Shown here: positions 9,038 through 19,000 of the stretch, piece after piece
Numbering within the stretch: position 1 is the stretch's first letter
Layout: each line of letters begins with the position of its first letter
Source: Cellulomonas edaphi
Lineage (GTDB): Bacteria > Actinomycetota > Actinomycetes > Actinomycetales > Cellulomonadaceae
DNA: 64,000 nucleotides
Assembly (NCBI RefSeq): GCF_030362815.1
Contig: NZ_JAUCGR010000001.1
Coordinates: 1,065,471-1,129,470, forward strand
Direction of reading: 5' to 3'
Notes under the pieces: generated by a model
The model's input: only the letters and a program-made list of their open reading frames with translations
Told to the model about the DNA's origin: nothing
The model's database searches: none
Program-made: the position numbers and the translations under genes

Positions 9038-10008
9038 GCTGCGCCCCCGTCGTCGTCGCGATGCTCACGTACCGCCGGCCCGCCGACCTGCAGGTGGCCG
9101 TGCCCGCGTTCCTGGCCCAGGCCCGTCAGCACGGCGGCTCGCTGCTCGTCGTCGACAACGACCCGGACGCGGGAGCCCGCGACTACGTCGTCGGCCTCGA
9201 CGACCCGGACGTCCGCTACGTGCACGAGCCCCGGCCCGGCATCGCGGCCGGCCGCAACCGCGCGCTGGACGAGGTGGGCGACGCGCTGCTCGTCTTCGTC
9301 GACGACGACGAGCACCCGGTGGACGGTTGGCTCGAGGCCTTGCTGGAGTGCCGGCGCAGCACGGGCGCGGCGGTGGTGGTGGGTGCCGTCGTCTCGGAGT
9401 TCGAGCAGCCGCCGCCCGAATGGGTGGTGGCGGGGCGGTTCTTCGACCGACGTCGGCTGCCCACCGGGACACGGGTGGACGTGGCCGCCACCAACAACCT
9501 GCTCCTCGACATGGCGCGCGTGCGGCCCACGGGTGCGCGGTTCGACGAGGCCTTCGGGCTGAGCGGAGGCAGCGACACCCTCTTCAGCCGCACGCTGGTG
9601 CGCTCCGGCCTCGACATGGTCTGGTGCGACGAGGCCGTGGTGCTCGACCGCGTCCCGGCCGCGCGGATGACGCCCGAGTGGGTGCTCGCGCGGGCGCGGC
9701 GCAGCGGGAACTCTGCGAGCCGGGCAGAGCTCGAGCTGGCCGAGACCCCCGCGCGACGCGCGGGGGTGCGAGCCCGCTACCTCGTGCGCGGCACCGTGCG
9801 CGTGGTCGGTGGGTCGGCGCGCGTTGCCGGGGCGTCGCTGCGCCGCAGGCCGGTCACCGCGCTGGTGGGCCGCCGCAACGTGCGCCGGGGGCTCGGCATG
9901 CTGTCGGGCGCGTTCGGGCACGTCGTGTACGAGTACCGCAGGCCTGTTTCGTCAGCGCCGCCGTCAGCACCGCCGTCAGCACCGCCGTCACCGTCGCGGT
10001 CGGCGTAG
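9034..10008 (+). CDS. GT2 family glycosyltransferase
   Basis: A 324-residue GT-A protein. It begins APVVVAMLTYRRPADL, has LLVVDNDPD near residue 45 and LLVFVDDDEHPVDGWLEAL near 90; VDDDE carries the DXD-type metal site. Arginine-rich segments after residue 240 may lie on the membrane surface. It overlaps the previous gene by four bases, and its 3-prime end overlaps the convergent flippase gene by 21 bases. The C-terminal SAPPSAPPSAPP tail is encoded by a 12-base tandem repeat and looks like a recent slippage extension rather than part of the fold. Confidence 0.83.
   Translation: MSCAPVVVAMLTYRRPADLQVAVPAFLAQARQHGGSLLVVDNDPDAGARDYVVGLDDPDVRYVHEPRPGIAAGRNRALDEVGDALLVFVDDDEHPVDGWLEALLECRRSTGAAVVVGAVVSEFEQPPPEWVVAGRFFDRRRLPTGTRVDVAATNNLLLDMARVRPTGARFDEAFGLSGGSDTLFSRTLVRSGLDMVWCDEAVVLDRVPAARMTPEWVLARARRSGNSASRAELELAETPARRAGVRARYLVRGTVRVVGGSARVAGASLRRRPVTALVGRRNVRRGLGMLSGAFGHVVYEYRRPVSSAPPSAPPSAPPSPSRSA
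9951..9986 (+). repeat. 12-bp tandem repeat at a gene 3-prime end
   Basis: Three copies of GTCAGC(G/A)CCGCC occur at 9951, 9963 and 9975. They encode the SAPP tail of the GT2 protein. On the other strand each copy, and the partial copy at 9987, carries a TGA in the flippase frame; the one at 9988-9990 is the flippase stop codon. Confidence 0.8.
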
Positions 10009-11445
10009 CGCGGCTCGCGCCGACCGCCGCAGCACCGCCAGGTCGCGTCGCAGGGGAGTGGCGAGCATGACCACCGCGACGGCGACGAGCCCGGCGAGGA
10101 GCCCGGCCGCCAGCTGGGCCCAGGCGCCGTGGTCGGGCAGCGCCCAGGCGCCTGCCGCGGCCGCGCCCCCGGCGACCGCGCCCGCCACGAGCACGCGTGC
10201 CGCGCCCTGGTAGAGCGACGCGACGTGCAGCGTGGTCGAGCGGTTCAGCCACCACAGCGACAGCGGCCACGCGAGCATGGGCGCCAGGGCGTACCCCGCG
10301 GCCACGCCGACGATGCCCCACGCGCTGCCGCCCACGACGCACACGATCCGGATGGCCGCCGACATGAGCGTGTACTGCAGCAGCTGGCGGGTCAGCCCCC
10401 GCGCGAGGTACACCCAGTACCCGACGTAGGCGAGCGTCTGGAAGATCCCGGCCACGGCCAGCAGCCGCAGCACCGGCGGGACCTCGGCCCACTTGGGCCC
10501 GAGCACGATCGCCACGGTGGGCTCGGCGACGCCCGCCAGGAGCGCGAGCCCGATGGTGATGGGGTAGGCGAGCACCAGCTGCCCGTTGCGGACGATCGAG
10601 TCGAACTGCTCGGGCTTGCGCGCTCGCGTGAGCACCGGCAGCGCCACCGTGGTGCTGGGCGCCCGCACCTGGTTGAGGGGGTTCATGAGCAGCTGGAACG
10701 CGCGGTTGTAGATGCCCAGGGGAACGGCGCCGAACCGGTGGCCGATCACGAGGGAGTCGACGTTGTTGGCGAGGTAGCCGATCAGCTGGGAGCCCAGCAG
10801 GCCGCCGCCGAACGTGTAGAGGTGGCGCATCGGCGCTCGCCGGTCGAACCACCGCGGCACCCAGTGCGCTGCGAGCGCGAACCCGACCAGGGCCACCACC
10901 GCCTGCACCAGCTGCTGCGCGACGAGGGCCCAGTGCCCCGCGCCGGCCAGCGCGAGACCGACGGCGCCGAGGAGCGCGGTGGCGGGCGCGATGACGTCGA
11001 TCTGCGCGACCGAGCGGAACCTCATGCTCCGCACCAGGTCCGCGCGGAACTGCGTCATCATGCCGTTGAGCAGGAACGTCAGGGCGATCGCCCGGGCGAT
11101 CGGCACGAGCGTCGGCTCGTCGTAGAACGCGGCGATCGGCTCCGCCATGGCGAACATCGCGAGGGCCAGCACCAGCCCGATCGCGGTGTTGGTCCAGAAC
11201 AGGTTGGACCGCTGGGCGCGCGTGAGGTCTCGCGCCTGGATGGCGGCCGAGCTGAGCCCGAAGTCCCGCAGCGTGTCGCCAATGCCGGCGATCGCGAGCA
11301 CCATCGCCACGATGCCGTAGTCGCGCGGGTCGAGCAGCCTTGCCAGGACGACGACGGAGCTGAGCTGGATCACCAGCCGGGCGACGAGGCCCAGCCCGGT
11401 GGACAGTGCGCCGCGCGCCGCCCGCGCCGCGAGGTCGGTGGTCAT
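9988..11445 (-). CDS. Wzx-type lipopolysaccharide/polysaccharide flippase
   Basis: A 485-residue polytopic membrane protein of the MOP superfamily, with about 12-14 hydrophobic helices. The N-terminus (GLGLVARLVIQLSSVVVLARLLDPRDYGIVAMVL) and the DTLRDFGLSSAAIQ region are characteristic of the polysaccharide synthase/Wzx family. It is expected to flip undecaprenyl-diphosphate-linked repeat units across the cytoplasmic membrane. ATG 11445 overlaps the upstream stop (ATGA), so it is translationally coupled to the F420-beta-like gene. The C-terminus is very basic (RRSARAALRRPRR). Its end overlaps the convergent GT2 gene by 21 bases, so transcription of one could interfere with the other. Confidence 0.88.
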   Translation of the reverse strand: MTTDLAARAARGALSTGLGLVARLVIQLSSVVVLARLLDPRDYGIVAMVLAIAGIGDTLRDFGLSSAAIQARDLTRAQRSNLFWTNTAIGLVLALAMFAMAEPIAAFYDEPTLVPIARAIALTFLLNGMMTQFRADLVRSMRFRSVAQIDVIAPATALLGAVGLALAGAGHWALVAQQLVQAVVALVGFALAAHWVPRWFDRRAPMRHLYTFGGGLLGSQLIGYLANNVDSLVIGHRFGAVPLGIYNRAFQLLMNPLNQVRAPSTTVALPVLTRARKPEQFDSIVRNGQLVLAYPITIGLALLAGVAEPTVAIVLGPKWAEVPPVLRLLAVAGIFQTLAYVGYWVYLARGLTRQLLQYTLMSAAIRIVCVVGGSAWGIVGVAAGYALAPMLAWPLSLWWLNRSTTLHVASLYQGAARVLVAGAVAGGAAAAGAWALPDHGAWAQLAAGLLAGLVAVAVVMLATPLRRDLAVLRRSARAALRRPRR

Positions 11446-12650
11446 GACCCGTCGGCCGCCCCCGCGCGGACGCGTCGGAAGGTGCCGCGTGCCGTGCGCA
11501 CGCTGGTGCGTGCGGTGCTGAGGCTGAGGCGCACCAGGCCGAAGCCGCGGTACCGGGGCAGGCGCGCGCCCGCGAGGCGAGCGCCCGTCAGGCGGCCCGC
11601 GAGCGTCGTGCGCCGGTTGCGCTGCAGCGGCTGGACGCCGGCCACCTCGTCGGGGTCGATGGGGCGCACGGTGAGGACGCCCGCCTCGACGGCGCGCTGC
11701 ACCACGTCGAGCCCACGGGGCGTGCGGGCGACGAGCGCGCTGAAGCCGTCGGTCTCGGTGAACACGGGATAGCCGCGCTCGTCGCTGCGCCAGAAGTCGC
11801 CCGCCGTGATGTCGCTGCTCTCCCCGACGCCGTCGGGGCAGATCTTGCAGCGCCACTGCACCGTGGGACCCAGCGTCCCGCCCCACGACTCGTCGTACGA
11901 CGCGGACCACTCGCGGCCGGAGCGGCCGCGCGCCGTGAACCGGCCGGGCCAGCCCCTGCCCCGGTACCAGAGGTCGTCGAGCGGCTCGTCGACACCCAGC
12001 TGGTCGAGCATCGCGTCGGTGGACCGCGCAGACGGCGTGCCCGCGCAGAAGAAGGAGAGGAGCAGGGGCGCGGGCTCCGAGGACGCCAGCGCGCGCAGGG
12101 CGGCGATCTCGCACGGCTTGCCCACGGTGGCGGCCGCGGGGTCGAGCGCCGCGGGGTGCGAGGCGACCGCCACGGGGGCGTACCGCGACCCGGCGGCGTC
12201 GAGCGCCTCGCGGCGCGAGCGGATGACGACGGGCACGGTGCGCCGGGGCTCGTCGCGGTCCGCGGCTGCTCCGAGCGTCGCCACCGCCTCGCCGTTCGCG
12301 ACGAGCCAGGAGCTCAGCGCGGTCAGCACGCCGCCGCTGCTGCCCCGCAGGCGCAGCTCCGGGTCGGTGGCGGCCGCCTCCCAGCAGCCCGCGACGGGAC
12401 CGAGGATGGGGTGGCGGCGTGAGCCGTCCGGCCGCTGGGCCCGGACGACCCGCCCGGGGCACGCGCGGTCGAACGCGGCCGGCGCATCGTTCGTCGCGGT
12501 GCTCGCGCCGACGCGCTCGGGCCGCAGGTAGCCCTCGGGCGTGAGGCGCATCGAGAGGCCGTCGTCCAGGAGCGTGCACGCGCCGCAGCCGCTGCACCGT
12601 CCGGAGTCGACGACGGCGCGGACGCGGTCGTCGAGGCCGGGGCCGCTCAC
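11442..12650 (-). CDS. Coenzyme F420 hydrogenase/dehydrogenase beta-subunit-like protein
   Basis: A 402-residue protein. Residues about 15-25 (GRCSGCGAC) resemble half of a ferredoxin-type cluster motif. The middle contains LRGSSGGVLTAL, GKPCEIAALRAL, FFCAGTPS and WRCKICPDGVGESSDITAGDFW, the set of conserved blocks of FrhB-like proteins, including cysteines able to hold an iron-sulfur cluster. FrhB domains bind FAD and handle electrons from F420 or ferredoxin. Copies beside polysaccharide pyruvyltransferases in surface-glycan loci are common, where a reductive sugar-modifying role is suspected but unproven. GTG 12650 overlaps the stop of the pyruvyltransferase gene. The electron donor is unknown. 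Confidence 0.82.
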   Translation of the reverse strand: MSGPGLDDRVRAVVDSGRCSGCGACTLLDDGLSMRLTPEGYLRPERVGASTATNDAPAAFDRACPGRVVRAQRPDGSRRHPILGPVAGCWEAAATDPELRLRGSSGGVLTALSSWLVANGEAVATLGAAADRDEPRRTVPVVIRSRREALDAAGSRYAPVAVASHPAALDPAAATVGKPCEIAALRALASSEPAPLLLSFFCAGTPSARSTDAMLDQLGVDEPLDDLWYRGRGWPGRFTARGRSGREWSASYDESWGGTLGPTVQWRCKICPDGVGESSDITAGDFWRSDERGYPVFTETDGFSALVARTPRGLDVVQRAVEAGVLTVRPIDPDEVAGVQPLQRNRRTTLAGRLTGARLAGARLPRYRGFGLVRLSLSTARTSVRTARGTFRRVRAGAADGS

Positions 12651-13720
12651 CGCACCGACCGCAGCGCCGCGACCGCGGGGGCGAGCAGCCCCTCCGCGGT
12701 GTCGAGCAGCGCGGCGACGTCGGACGTCAGGTCGGTCTTGACGAGTGCGAGGACGTCCTCGACCGGCGTGGACGCCGCGCGCAGGTCCACGGTGTGCTCC
12801 CAGCCCAGGTCGCGCAGCAGCGGGTCGAACTTGCGCGAGTACGCCATGGGGACCGCGGGCGTGCCGGTGGAGAGCGCGTTGAGGCACGCGTGCATCCGGG
12901 AGCCGACGACGACGGCCGCCGAGGCGGTCACCTCGCGCACCTCGTCGAGGTCCTGCGGCAGCACCACCTCCACGTCGCCTCCCACCAGCGCGGCAAGCTC
13001 GCGCACGGCCGGCACGTCGTTGTCCGCCACCGGGGACTCGATGACATGGGCCATGAGGGAGACCGTGCGGCCGGCGTCGCGGAGCCCGTCGCACACGGCC
13101 CGGACCGTGCGGCGGTAGGAGGCGGCCTCGACGTGGGGGTTGGGCTGCCACAGCAGGCCCGAGACGTTGAGCACCACGTCGCGCGTGCTGGTGCGGGCCG
13201 GTCGCGGCAGCGCGAACACCACGTCGGTGCTGCGCACGTCGACCGGGCGGCCGAGGGAGGCGGCGTAGTCGGCGCTGACGCGGTCGCGGGCCATCACGAC
13301 GCGCGCCTTGCGGAGCGACCACCGCGCGACGGCCCGACCTCGCCGCGTGGTGAACGGGCCGATCGTCTGCGGGCCCATGACGACGGGCGTCCCCGCGCTG
13401 CGCGCGAGCGAGGCGAGCATGCTCTGGTTGACCAGGCGGCGGGCGCCGTAGATGTCGGCGAACGAGTCCCCCGCGCGCATGTCCAGGACCAGGTCGAACG
13501 TGCCCAGCCATGACCGCAGCGGGTCGCCGGGCGCGACGCGCGCGCGCACCAGGCGTCGGTTGCTCCCCACCGGGACCGGGATGCCGCGCGTGCCGTAGCT
13601 CGCGTAGGAGACGTCGCACCCCGGGAACGCCCGGTCGGCGAGCGCCGCGGCCCCGCGCGCGAGCGCTCGGACGCCGAGGTTCGACGACTGGTCGTCTGCG
13701 TAGAGCACCAGGACGTGCAC
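12647..13720 (-). CDS. Polysaccharide pyruvyl transferase family protein
   Basis: A 357-residue protein of the CsaB/WcaK family, which adds pyruvyl ketals (from phosphoenolpyruvate) to sugars. Visible landmarks are the N-terminal YADDQSSNLGVRAL segment, VMGPQTIGPF near residue 113, RDRVSADYAASLGRPVDV, and the C-terminal VVVGSRMHACLNALSTGTPAVPMAYSRK block typical of the family's GT-B-like fold. It is the first gene of a three-gene leftward operon with overlapping starts and stops (pyruvyltransferase, F420-beta-like, flippase). That arrangement suggests the repeat unit is modified and then exported. The negative charge from pyruvate could help anchor surface proteins. Whether the true product is pyruvylation is inferred from family. 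Confidence 0.85.
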   Translation of the reverse strand: MHVLVLYADDQSSNLGVRALARGAAALADRAFPGCDVSYASYGTRGIPVPVGSNRRLVRARVAPGDPLRSWLGTFDLVLDMRAGDSFADIYGARRLVNQSMLASLARSAGTPVVMGPQTIGPFTTRRGRAVARWSLRKARVVMARDRVSADYAASLGRPVDVRSTDVVFALPRPARTSTRDVVLNVSGLLWQPNPHVEAASYRRTVRAVCDGLRDAGRTVSLMAHVIESPVADNDVPAVRELAALVGGDVEVVLPQDLDEVREVTASAAVVVGSRMHACLNALSTGTPAVPMAYSRKFDPLLRDLGWEHTVDLRAASTPVEDVLALVKTDLTSDVAALLDTAEGLLAPAVAALRSVR

Positions 13721-13941
13721 GTGGCCTCCTGCCGGTGTCGGGGCTGCCGGGACTCGTCAGCGCAACGCCTCGGCTCGGCGTGAGTGTAGGCGCAGCGGGT
13801 ACCGGTTCGGACGGGTCTGGGCAGGAGATCACCCGCGCGAATTCTGTCCGGTGCGTCCCGGTCTGAGTTAGCGTCGGGTCGACGTCGCTCCGCCGTGCCG
13901 GGGTGGCGGCGGGCGTTCGTGACCGAGACGGGGTGAGGTGC

Positions 13942-15063
13942 GTGGCAGCCGAGCCCGGCAGCACTGCGGGTGTCGACGTCCGCGCCGAGGCATCGGACCC
14001 ACGCTCGGACGGGGGCGCGACGCGGGCTGCGCCAGCGCCCGCGGCGAGGACCCGCCCCCGCATGGAGTGGATGGACACGCTGCGCGGCGGGGCGATCCTG
14101 CTCATGCTGTTCTGGCACGCCACCTCGCTGCCCGTGCTCTACCAGGCGTACGTCCCGGGTCCGCTGCTGGCGGTCAACGACGCGCTGCTGCCGTACCGCA
14201 TGCCGTGCCTGATGTTCCTGTCCGGTCTGCTGCTGCCCCGGTCGCTGAGCAAGCCGCTGGGCGAGTACTACCGCGGCAAGATCGCCCTGATCGCCTACCC
14301 CTACGTGGTGTGGGTGATCATCTACTGCCTGTGCGTCGGGGCGGACCGTGCCTACTGGGACCCGCGCCTGTACGTGGCCAAGGGCTACCTCTGGTACCTC
14401 TACTACATCGCGGTGTTCTACCTCGTGGCACCGCTGGTGCGCCGTCTGCCGCTCTGGGTGACGCCCGTGGCGTGCTTCGCGGCGGCGTTCGTGGTCGACG
14501 ACAAGATCCCGCACCGGATGCTGTTCTTCGCGATCTTCTTCTTCACCGGCGCATGGGCGGCGGGCCGCGTCATCACGGCCCGCCTGCGCAACCCGTGGCT
14601 GGTGGTCGCGCTCGCGGTCCCTGCCATCGCGTTCGCCTGGGTCTCGGCGACGCGCGACGTCAACTACCAGCAGGTCTTCGTCCTGTTCTCGTTCGCCGGC
14701 ATCGCGGTGGCCATCGCGCTCGCCGCCCGCATGAGCTCGCGCCGCAGCGCCGCGCTGCGGCACGTCGGGCGCAACTCGATCGTGTACTACACGTCGCACT
14801 TCCCGGCCATGCTCGGCGTGCTGATGCTGCTGCTCGAGGTCGGGGCGCCCTGGTGGGTGACGGTCCCGGTGCTCTACGCGGTCGGCATCGCGGTCGGGAC
14901 CGCCCTCACCGCGGTCCGGGAGCGCCGGCCGGTGCGATGGCTCTTCGAGGCGCCGTTCCTCTCGCGCGGGCCGCGACCCGCCGGCCGACCGGCCGCCGCA
15001 CCGACCACCCCACCGGCGGCCCCTGCGGCCACCCGCCCGGCCGCTGACGGCGTCGCCGGGTGA
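13942..15063 (+). CDS. Acyltransferase 3 family integral membrane protein
   Basis: A protein of about 373 residues with roughly 10 membrane helices. After a disordered N-terminus comes EWMDTLRGGAILLMLFWHATSLPV, the helix-1 signature of acyltransferase 3 proteins, whose histidine is the conserved catalytic or acyl-CoA contact residue. These enzymes move acetyl or succinyl groups across the membrane to modify surface sugars. The start is uncertain: GTG 13903, GTG 13942 (GAGG 3 bases upstream) and ATG 14060 are all in frame; the last leaves only the membrane domain. It is divergent from the pyruvyltransferase operon. A Pro/Ala-rich cytoplasmic tail ends the protein. Confidence 0.8.
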   Translation: MAAEPGSTAGVDVRAEASDPRSDGGATRAAPAPAARTRPRMEWMDTLRGGAILLMLFWHATSLPVLYQAYVPGPLLAVNDALLPYRMPCLMFLSGLLLPRSLSKPLGEYYRGKIALIAYPYVVWVIIYCLCVGADRAYWDPRLYVAKGYLWYLYYIAVFYLVAPLVRRLPLWVTPVACFAAAFVVDDKIPHRMLFFAIFFFTGAWAAGRVITARLRNPWLVVALAVPAIAFAWVSATRDVNYQQVFVLFSFAGIAVAIALAARMSSRRSAALRHVGRNSIVYYTSHFPAMLGVLMLLLEVGAPWWVTVPVLYAVGIAVGTALTAVRERRPVRWLFEAPFLSRGPRPAGRPAAAPTTPPAAPAATRPAADGVAG

Positions 15064-15187
15064 ATCCCGCCGCCGCCCGCCGCGCGGCGCCGACCGTGAC
15101 CCATACTGCGTGTGACCGACGCCGGCCCGCTGGCCGGACGCCGACGTGGGCGCGCAGCGGCGCGCACCGTGACCGAGGGGCTGGCAG

Positions 15188-15892
15188 ATGACCGACGACA
15201 TGCCGAGCGGACGCCGGCCGCTGCCGTACATCATCGGCGGCGCGGCCATCGTCGTCGCCCTGCTCGCCGCGCTGGCGATCGCCGGTCCCTGGCGCGGTGA
15301 CGACCAGGCGGAGGCGACGCCCACCGGCTCGCTCACGCCGAGCTCCTCGGCCTCGGCGACACCGACCTCCACCCCCTCGCCCACCGCCTCCCCGACGCCC
15401 TCCGACGAGGGGCCGACGAGCGACGCGCCGACCCCGAGCCCGAGCGCCACCAGCGGCCCGCCGGCATCGGCGGTCCCCGTCCCGCCGCTCGGCGACAAGA
15501 AGCCGATCACGCCGGCACCCAGCCAGAGCGCGTCGGTCGGCGGGGTGCACGTCCGGCTCGTCGCGCTGCGCGCGGTGACCACCGCGGGCACCGGGGTGGG
15601 CGAGATCGCCGGCCCCGGCGTGGAGGCCGTGGTGGAGGTGCAGAACGACCGCGACACGACGCTCGACCTCTCGGAGATGTCGGTGGCGGTGTACCAGGGA
15701 GCCGACGGCATCCCGCTGTCGACGGTGACGAGCGACCCCGCCAACGCGCCCGCGGGCGACGCCGCCGCGGGCAAGACGTCCCGCGGCACGTACCGCTTCG
15801 CCGCGGGCGGCAAGGAGAACCGGTACGCCGTCGTCGTCGCCCTCTCGACGAAGACCGCGCCCGTCGTCTTCCAGGGCGTCACGCTCTCCTGA
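15188..15892 (+). CDS. Membrane-anchored protein with Ser/Thr/Pro stalk and Ig-like domain
   Basis: A 234-residue protein. Residues about 12-33 form one membrane helix (signal anchor). Residues about 42-115 are a Ser/Thr/Pro/Ala stalk, probably a glycosylated or extended spacer. Residues about 117-234 are beta-rich with VHVRLVALRAV and EAVVEVQNDRDTTLDLSEMSV, resembling the immunoglobulin-like fold of DUF4352-type extracellular domains. No enzymatic motif is seen. GAGGGG at 15175-15180 supports ATG 15188. A CATACT -10-like box lies at 15102-15107. Its position between an acyltransferase and a giant secreted protein suggests a cell-surface role. The function is unknown. Confidence 0.7.
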   Translation: MTDDMPSGRRPLPYIIGGAAIVVALLAALAIAGPWRGDDQAEATPTGSLTPSSSASATPTSTPSPTASPTPSDEGPTSDAPTPSPSATSGPPASAVPVPPLGDKKPITPAPSQSASVGGVHVRLVALRAVTTAGTGVGEIAGPGVEAVVEVQNDRDTTLDLSEMSVAVYQGADGIPLSTVTSDPANAPAGDAAAGKTSRGTYRFAAGGKENRYAVVVALSTKTAPVVFQGVTLS

Positions 15893-15921
15893 GCCCCGGG
15901 AACCCGCGCGCTGGGGCATGT

Positions 15922-16001
15922 GGGTGAATCCCTCGCCGGCCACGGGTGAAGTCCTCGAGGGGACGATCGTCCAGCGGTGAAAAGCGGCTAATGTCCGCTT
16001 T
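15922..16001. promoter_or_regulatory. GGGTGAA repeats and perfect inverted repeat before the giant surface protein
   Basis: The 157-base gap holds GGGTGAA at 15922-15928 and 15944-15950 (22-base spacing) and a GGTGAAA at 15976-15982. AAAGCGG (15981-15987) and CCGCTTT (15995-16001) form a perfect 7-base inverted repeat with a 7-base spacer. It looks like a regulated promoter; no regulator can be assigned. Confidence 0.4.
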
Positions 16002-16049
16002 GGCCGACTAGGACGTGCCGCGACAGCGCGGTCGAAGGGTGAGGGACAC

Positions 16050-19000
16050 ATGTCCGAGCGAACGCATTTCCCCCGGCGACTCGTCGCATCCGTGGCCGCC
16101 GCCGGCCTGCTCCTGATGGGGCTCGCGACCACCGCGTCGGCCGACACCGCCCCGCTGGACCCGACGAGCCCGGCGAGCCCGCCGACGGTCGCGGCTGACG
16201 CGCTCGGCGCCCCGCAGATCGACGGCGTCGTGTGGTCGCAGGCGATCGTCGGCGACACCGTGTACGTCGCGGGCAAGTTCACCACCGCACGTCCGGCCGG
16301 CTCGCCGGCAGGCACCAACACGGTGCCGCGGTCCAACCTGCTGGCGTTCAGCATCAGCACCGGGCAGCTGCTGCCGTGGGCGCCGGTGACCGACGGCCAG
16401 GTCCGCGCGATCACGCGGTCGCCCGACGGGTCGCGCATCTACATCACCGGTGACTTCAACAAGGTCGACGGCGTGTTCCACGTGCGGATCGCGGCGTTCA
16501 ACACCTCGAACAACACGATCGTCGCCGGGTTCAAGCCGACCCTCGCCTCGTCCGGCCTCGCGATCGCCGCCTCGAACACCACGGTCTACGCGGGCGGTAA
16601 CTTCACGTCGGCCGCCAGCACCACCGGCGGGACGCTCGTTCCGCGCAAGTACGTCGCGGCGTTCAACGCGTCGACGGGCGCGCTGACCAACTTCGTGGCC
16701 GACGCGAACGACGCCGTGAGCGCGCTCGCCGTGACGCCCGACCTGCAGCGCGTCGTCGTCGGCGGCCGGTTCACCAGCCTCAGCGGGAGCAACTTCTACG
16801 GCCTCGGCTCGGTCGACCCGACCACGGGTGCGCCCGTGTCCTTCCCCGCGAACGCCCAGATCCGCAACGCCGGAGCGCAGTCGGGCATCACGAGCCTCTA
16901 CGCGGACGCGAGCGGCATCTACGGCACCGGCTACCACTTCGGCACGGGCGGCAACGACGAGGGCTCCTTCCGGATCAGCGCCACCACGGGTGAGCTGCTC
17001 TGGGTCGCGGACTGCCACGGCGACACCTACTCGGCCTTCCCGGTGGGCAACGTCGTCTACGTCGCGAGCCACCACCACTACTGCGGCAACATGGACGGCT
17101 TCCCCCAGACCGAGCCGTGGACCACCTACCACGCGAACGCGTTCAGCCTCGCGGCCACGGGCGTCAACAAGCCCGACATCTACGGGTACCCGGACCACGC
17201 CGGCCAGCCGTCGCCGACGCTGCTCAACTTCTACCCGAACTTCTACACCGGCTCCTACACGGGGCAGGGCCAGGCCGCCTGGAGCGTCACGGGCAACAGC
17301 GACTACATCGTGTACGGCGGGGAGTTCCCCGGCGTGAACGGCGGGGCGCAGTACGGCCTCGTGCGCTTCGCGATCTCCAGCAAGGCACCCAACAAGCAGG
17401 GCCCGATGCTGACGGGCAACAACTGGCTCCCGTCGGTGGCCTCCCACGTCAAGGGCCAGGTGCGGATCTCCTACTCCAGCAACTGGGACCGCGACAACGA
17501 GACGCTGACCTACAAGCTGTACCGCGGTTCCGAGAACACGACGCCGCTCCAGACGTCGACCATCACGACGCCGTTCTGGAAGCCGCAGACCACGCTGTTC
17601 ACCGACAAGACGGCGCCGCCGGGGACCACGCAGCAGTACCGCGTGACCGCGACCGACGCGTTCGGGAACGTCGCCCGGTCCAGCTGGGTGACGGTCACGG
17701 TCAACGCGACGGACGAGCTGAGCCCGTACGCGAACGCGGTGCTCGACGACGGTGCCGGCTCCTACTGGCGCCTCGGCGACGCCTCAGGCAACTTCGAGGA
17801 CTGGGCGGGCGGCGCACCGTCGGTCCCCGGCTCCGGCGTGGGCCGCGGTGCCCCGGGTGCCATCGGTGGTGACACCGACCAGGCCGCGACGTTCAACGGC
17901 ACCAACACCGGGTTCGCCGCGACGCAGAACCCGATCGAGGGCCCGCAGACGTTCAGCATCGAGACGTGGATCAAGACGACCACGACCGCGGGCGGCAAGA
18001 TCGTCGGCTTCGGCAACGCCAACACCGGCCAGAGCTCCAACTACGACCGGCACGTCTACATGGACAACGCGGGGCGCCTGCTGTTCGGGGTCTACCCGGG
18101 TGACTCGCGCACGATCCAGTCCTCGAAGGCCTACAACGACGGTCAGTGGCACCAGGTCGTCGCGACGCTGAGCAGCGCGGGGATGAAGCTCTACGTCGAC
18201 GGCACCCGGGTGGCCCAGCGCGCGGACACGACGTCGGCGCAGTCCTACTCGGGCTACTGGCGGATCGGTGGGGACACCCCCTGGACCGCCGCGGCGTTCT
18301 TCAACGGGTCGATCGACGAGACCGCCATCTACCCCGGAGCGCTCACGGCCGCGCAGGTCGACGACCACTGGGTGAAGTCCGGTCGGACGAGCACGATCCC
18401 GGCGGCACCGGCCGACGCCTACGGCGCGGCGGTCTTCGGGCTCAGCCCGGACGTGTACTGGCGCCTCGGTGAGGCGTCGGGGACCACCGCGGCCGACTCC
18501 GGCCCGGCCAAGGCCGACGCCACCTACGTGGGCACGGTGACCCGGGGCGTGACCGGCGCACTGACGGGGGTCAGCAACACGGCGGTCTCGTTCTCGGGGT
18601 CGAGCAACAACCTCGTGGCGAGCAAGTCCACGTACACCAACCCGACCGTCTACAGCGAGGAGCTGTGGTTCAAGACCACGACCACCAACGGCGGCAAGCT
18701 GATCGGGTTCGGTGACCAGCCGAGCGGCACGTCCGGCAGCTACGACCGGCACGTGTACATGGAGAACGACGGCCGGCTGACGTTCGGCGTCTGGACCGGG
18801 CAGACCAACACGATCACCACCCCGGCGGCCTACAACAACGGTGCCTGGCACCACCTGGTCGCGACGCAGTCGTCGGCCGGCATGAAGCTCTACGTGGACG
18901 GCGTCCTGCGCGGCACCAACCCGCAGACGCAGGCCCAGGGCTACACCGGGTACTGGCGGGTGGGCGGCGACACGACCTGGGGCCCGCAGCCCTGGTTCGC

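Noticed and set aside
15112..15300. GTG-led open frame after CATACT as a separate small gene
   Set aside because: It overlaps the well-supported anchored protein in another frame and is Arg-rich without any motif.
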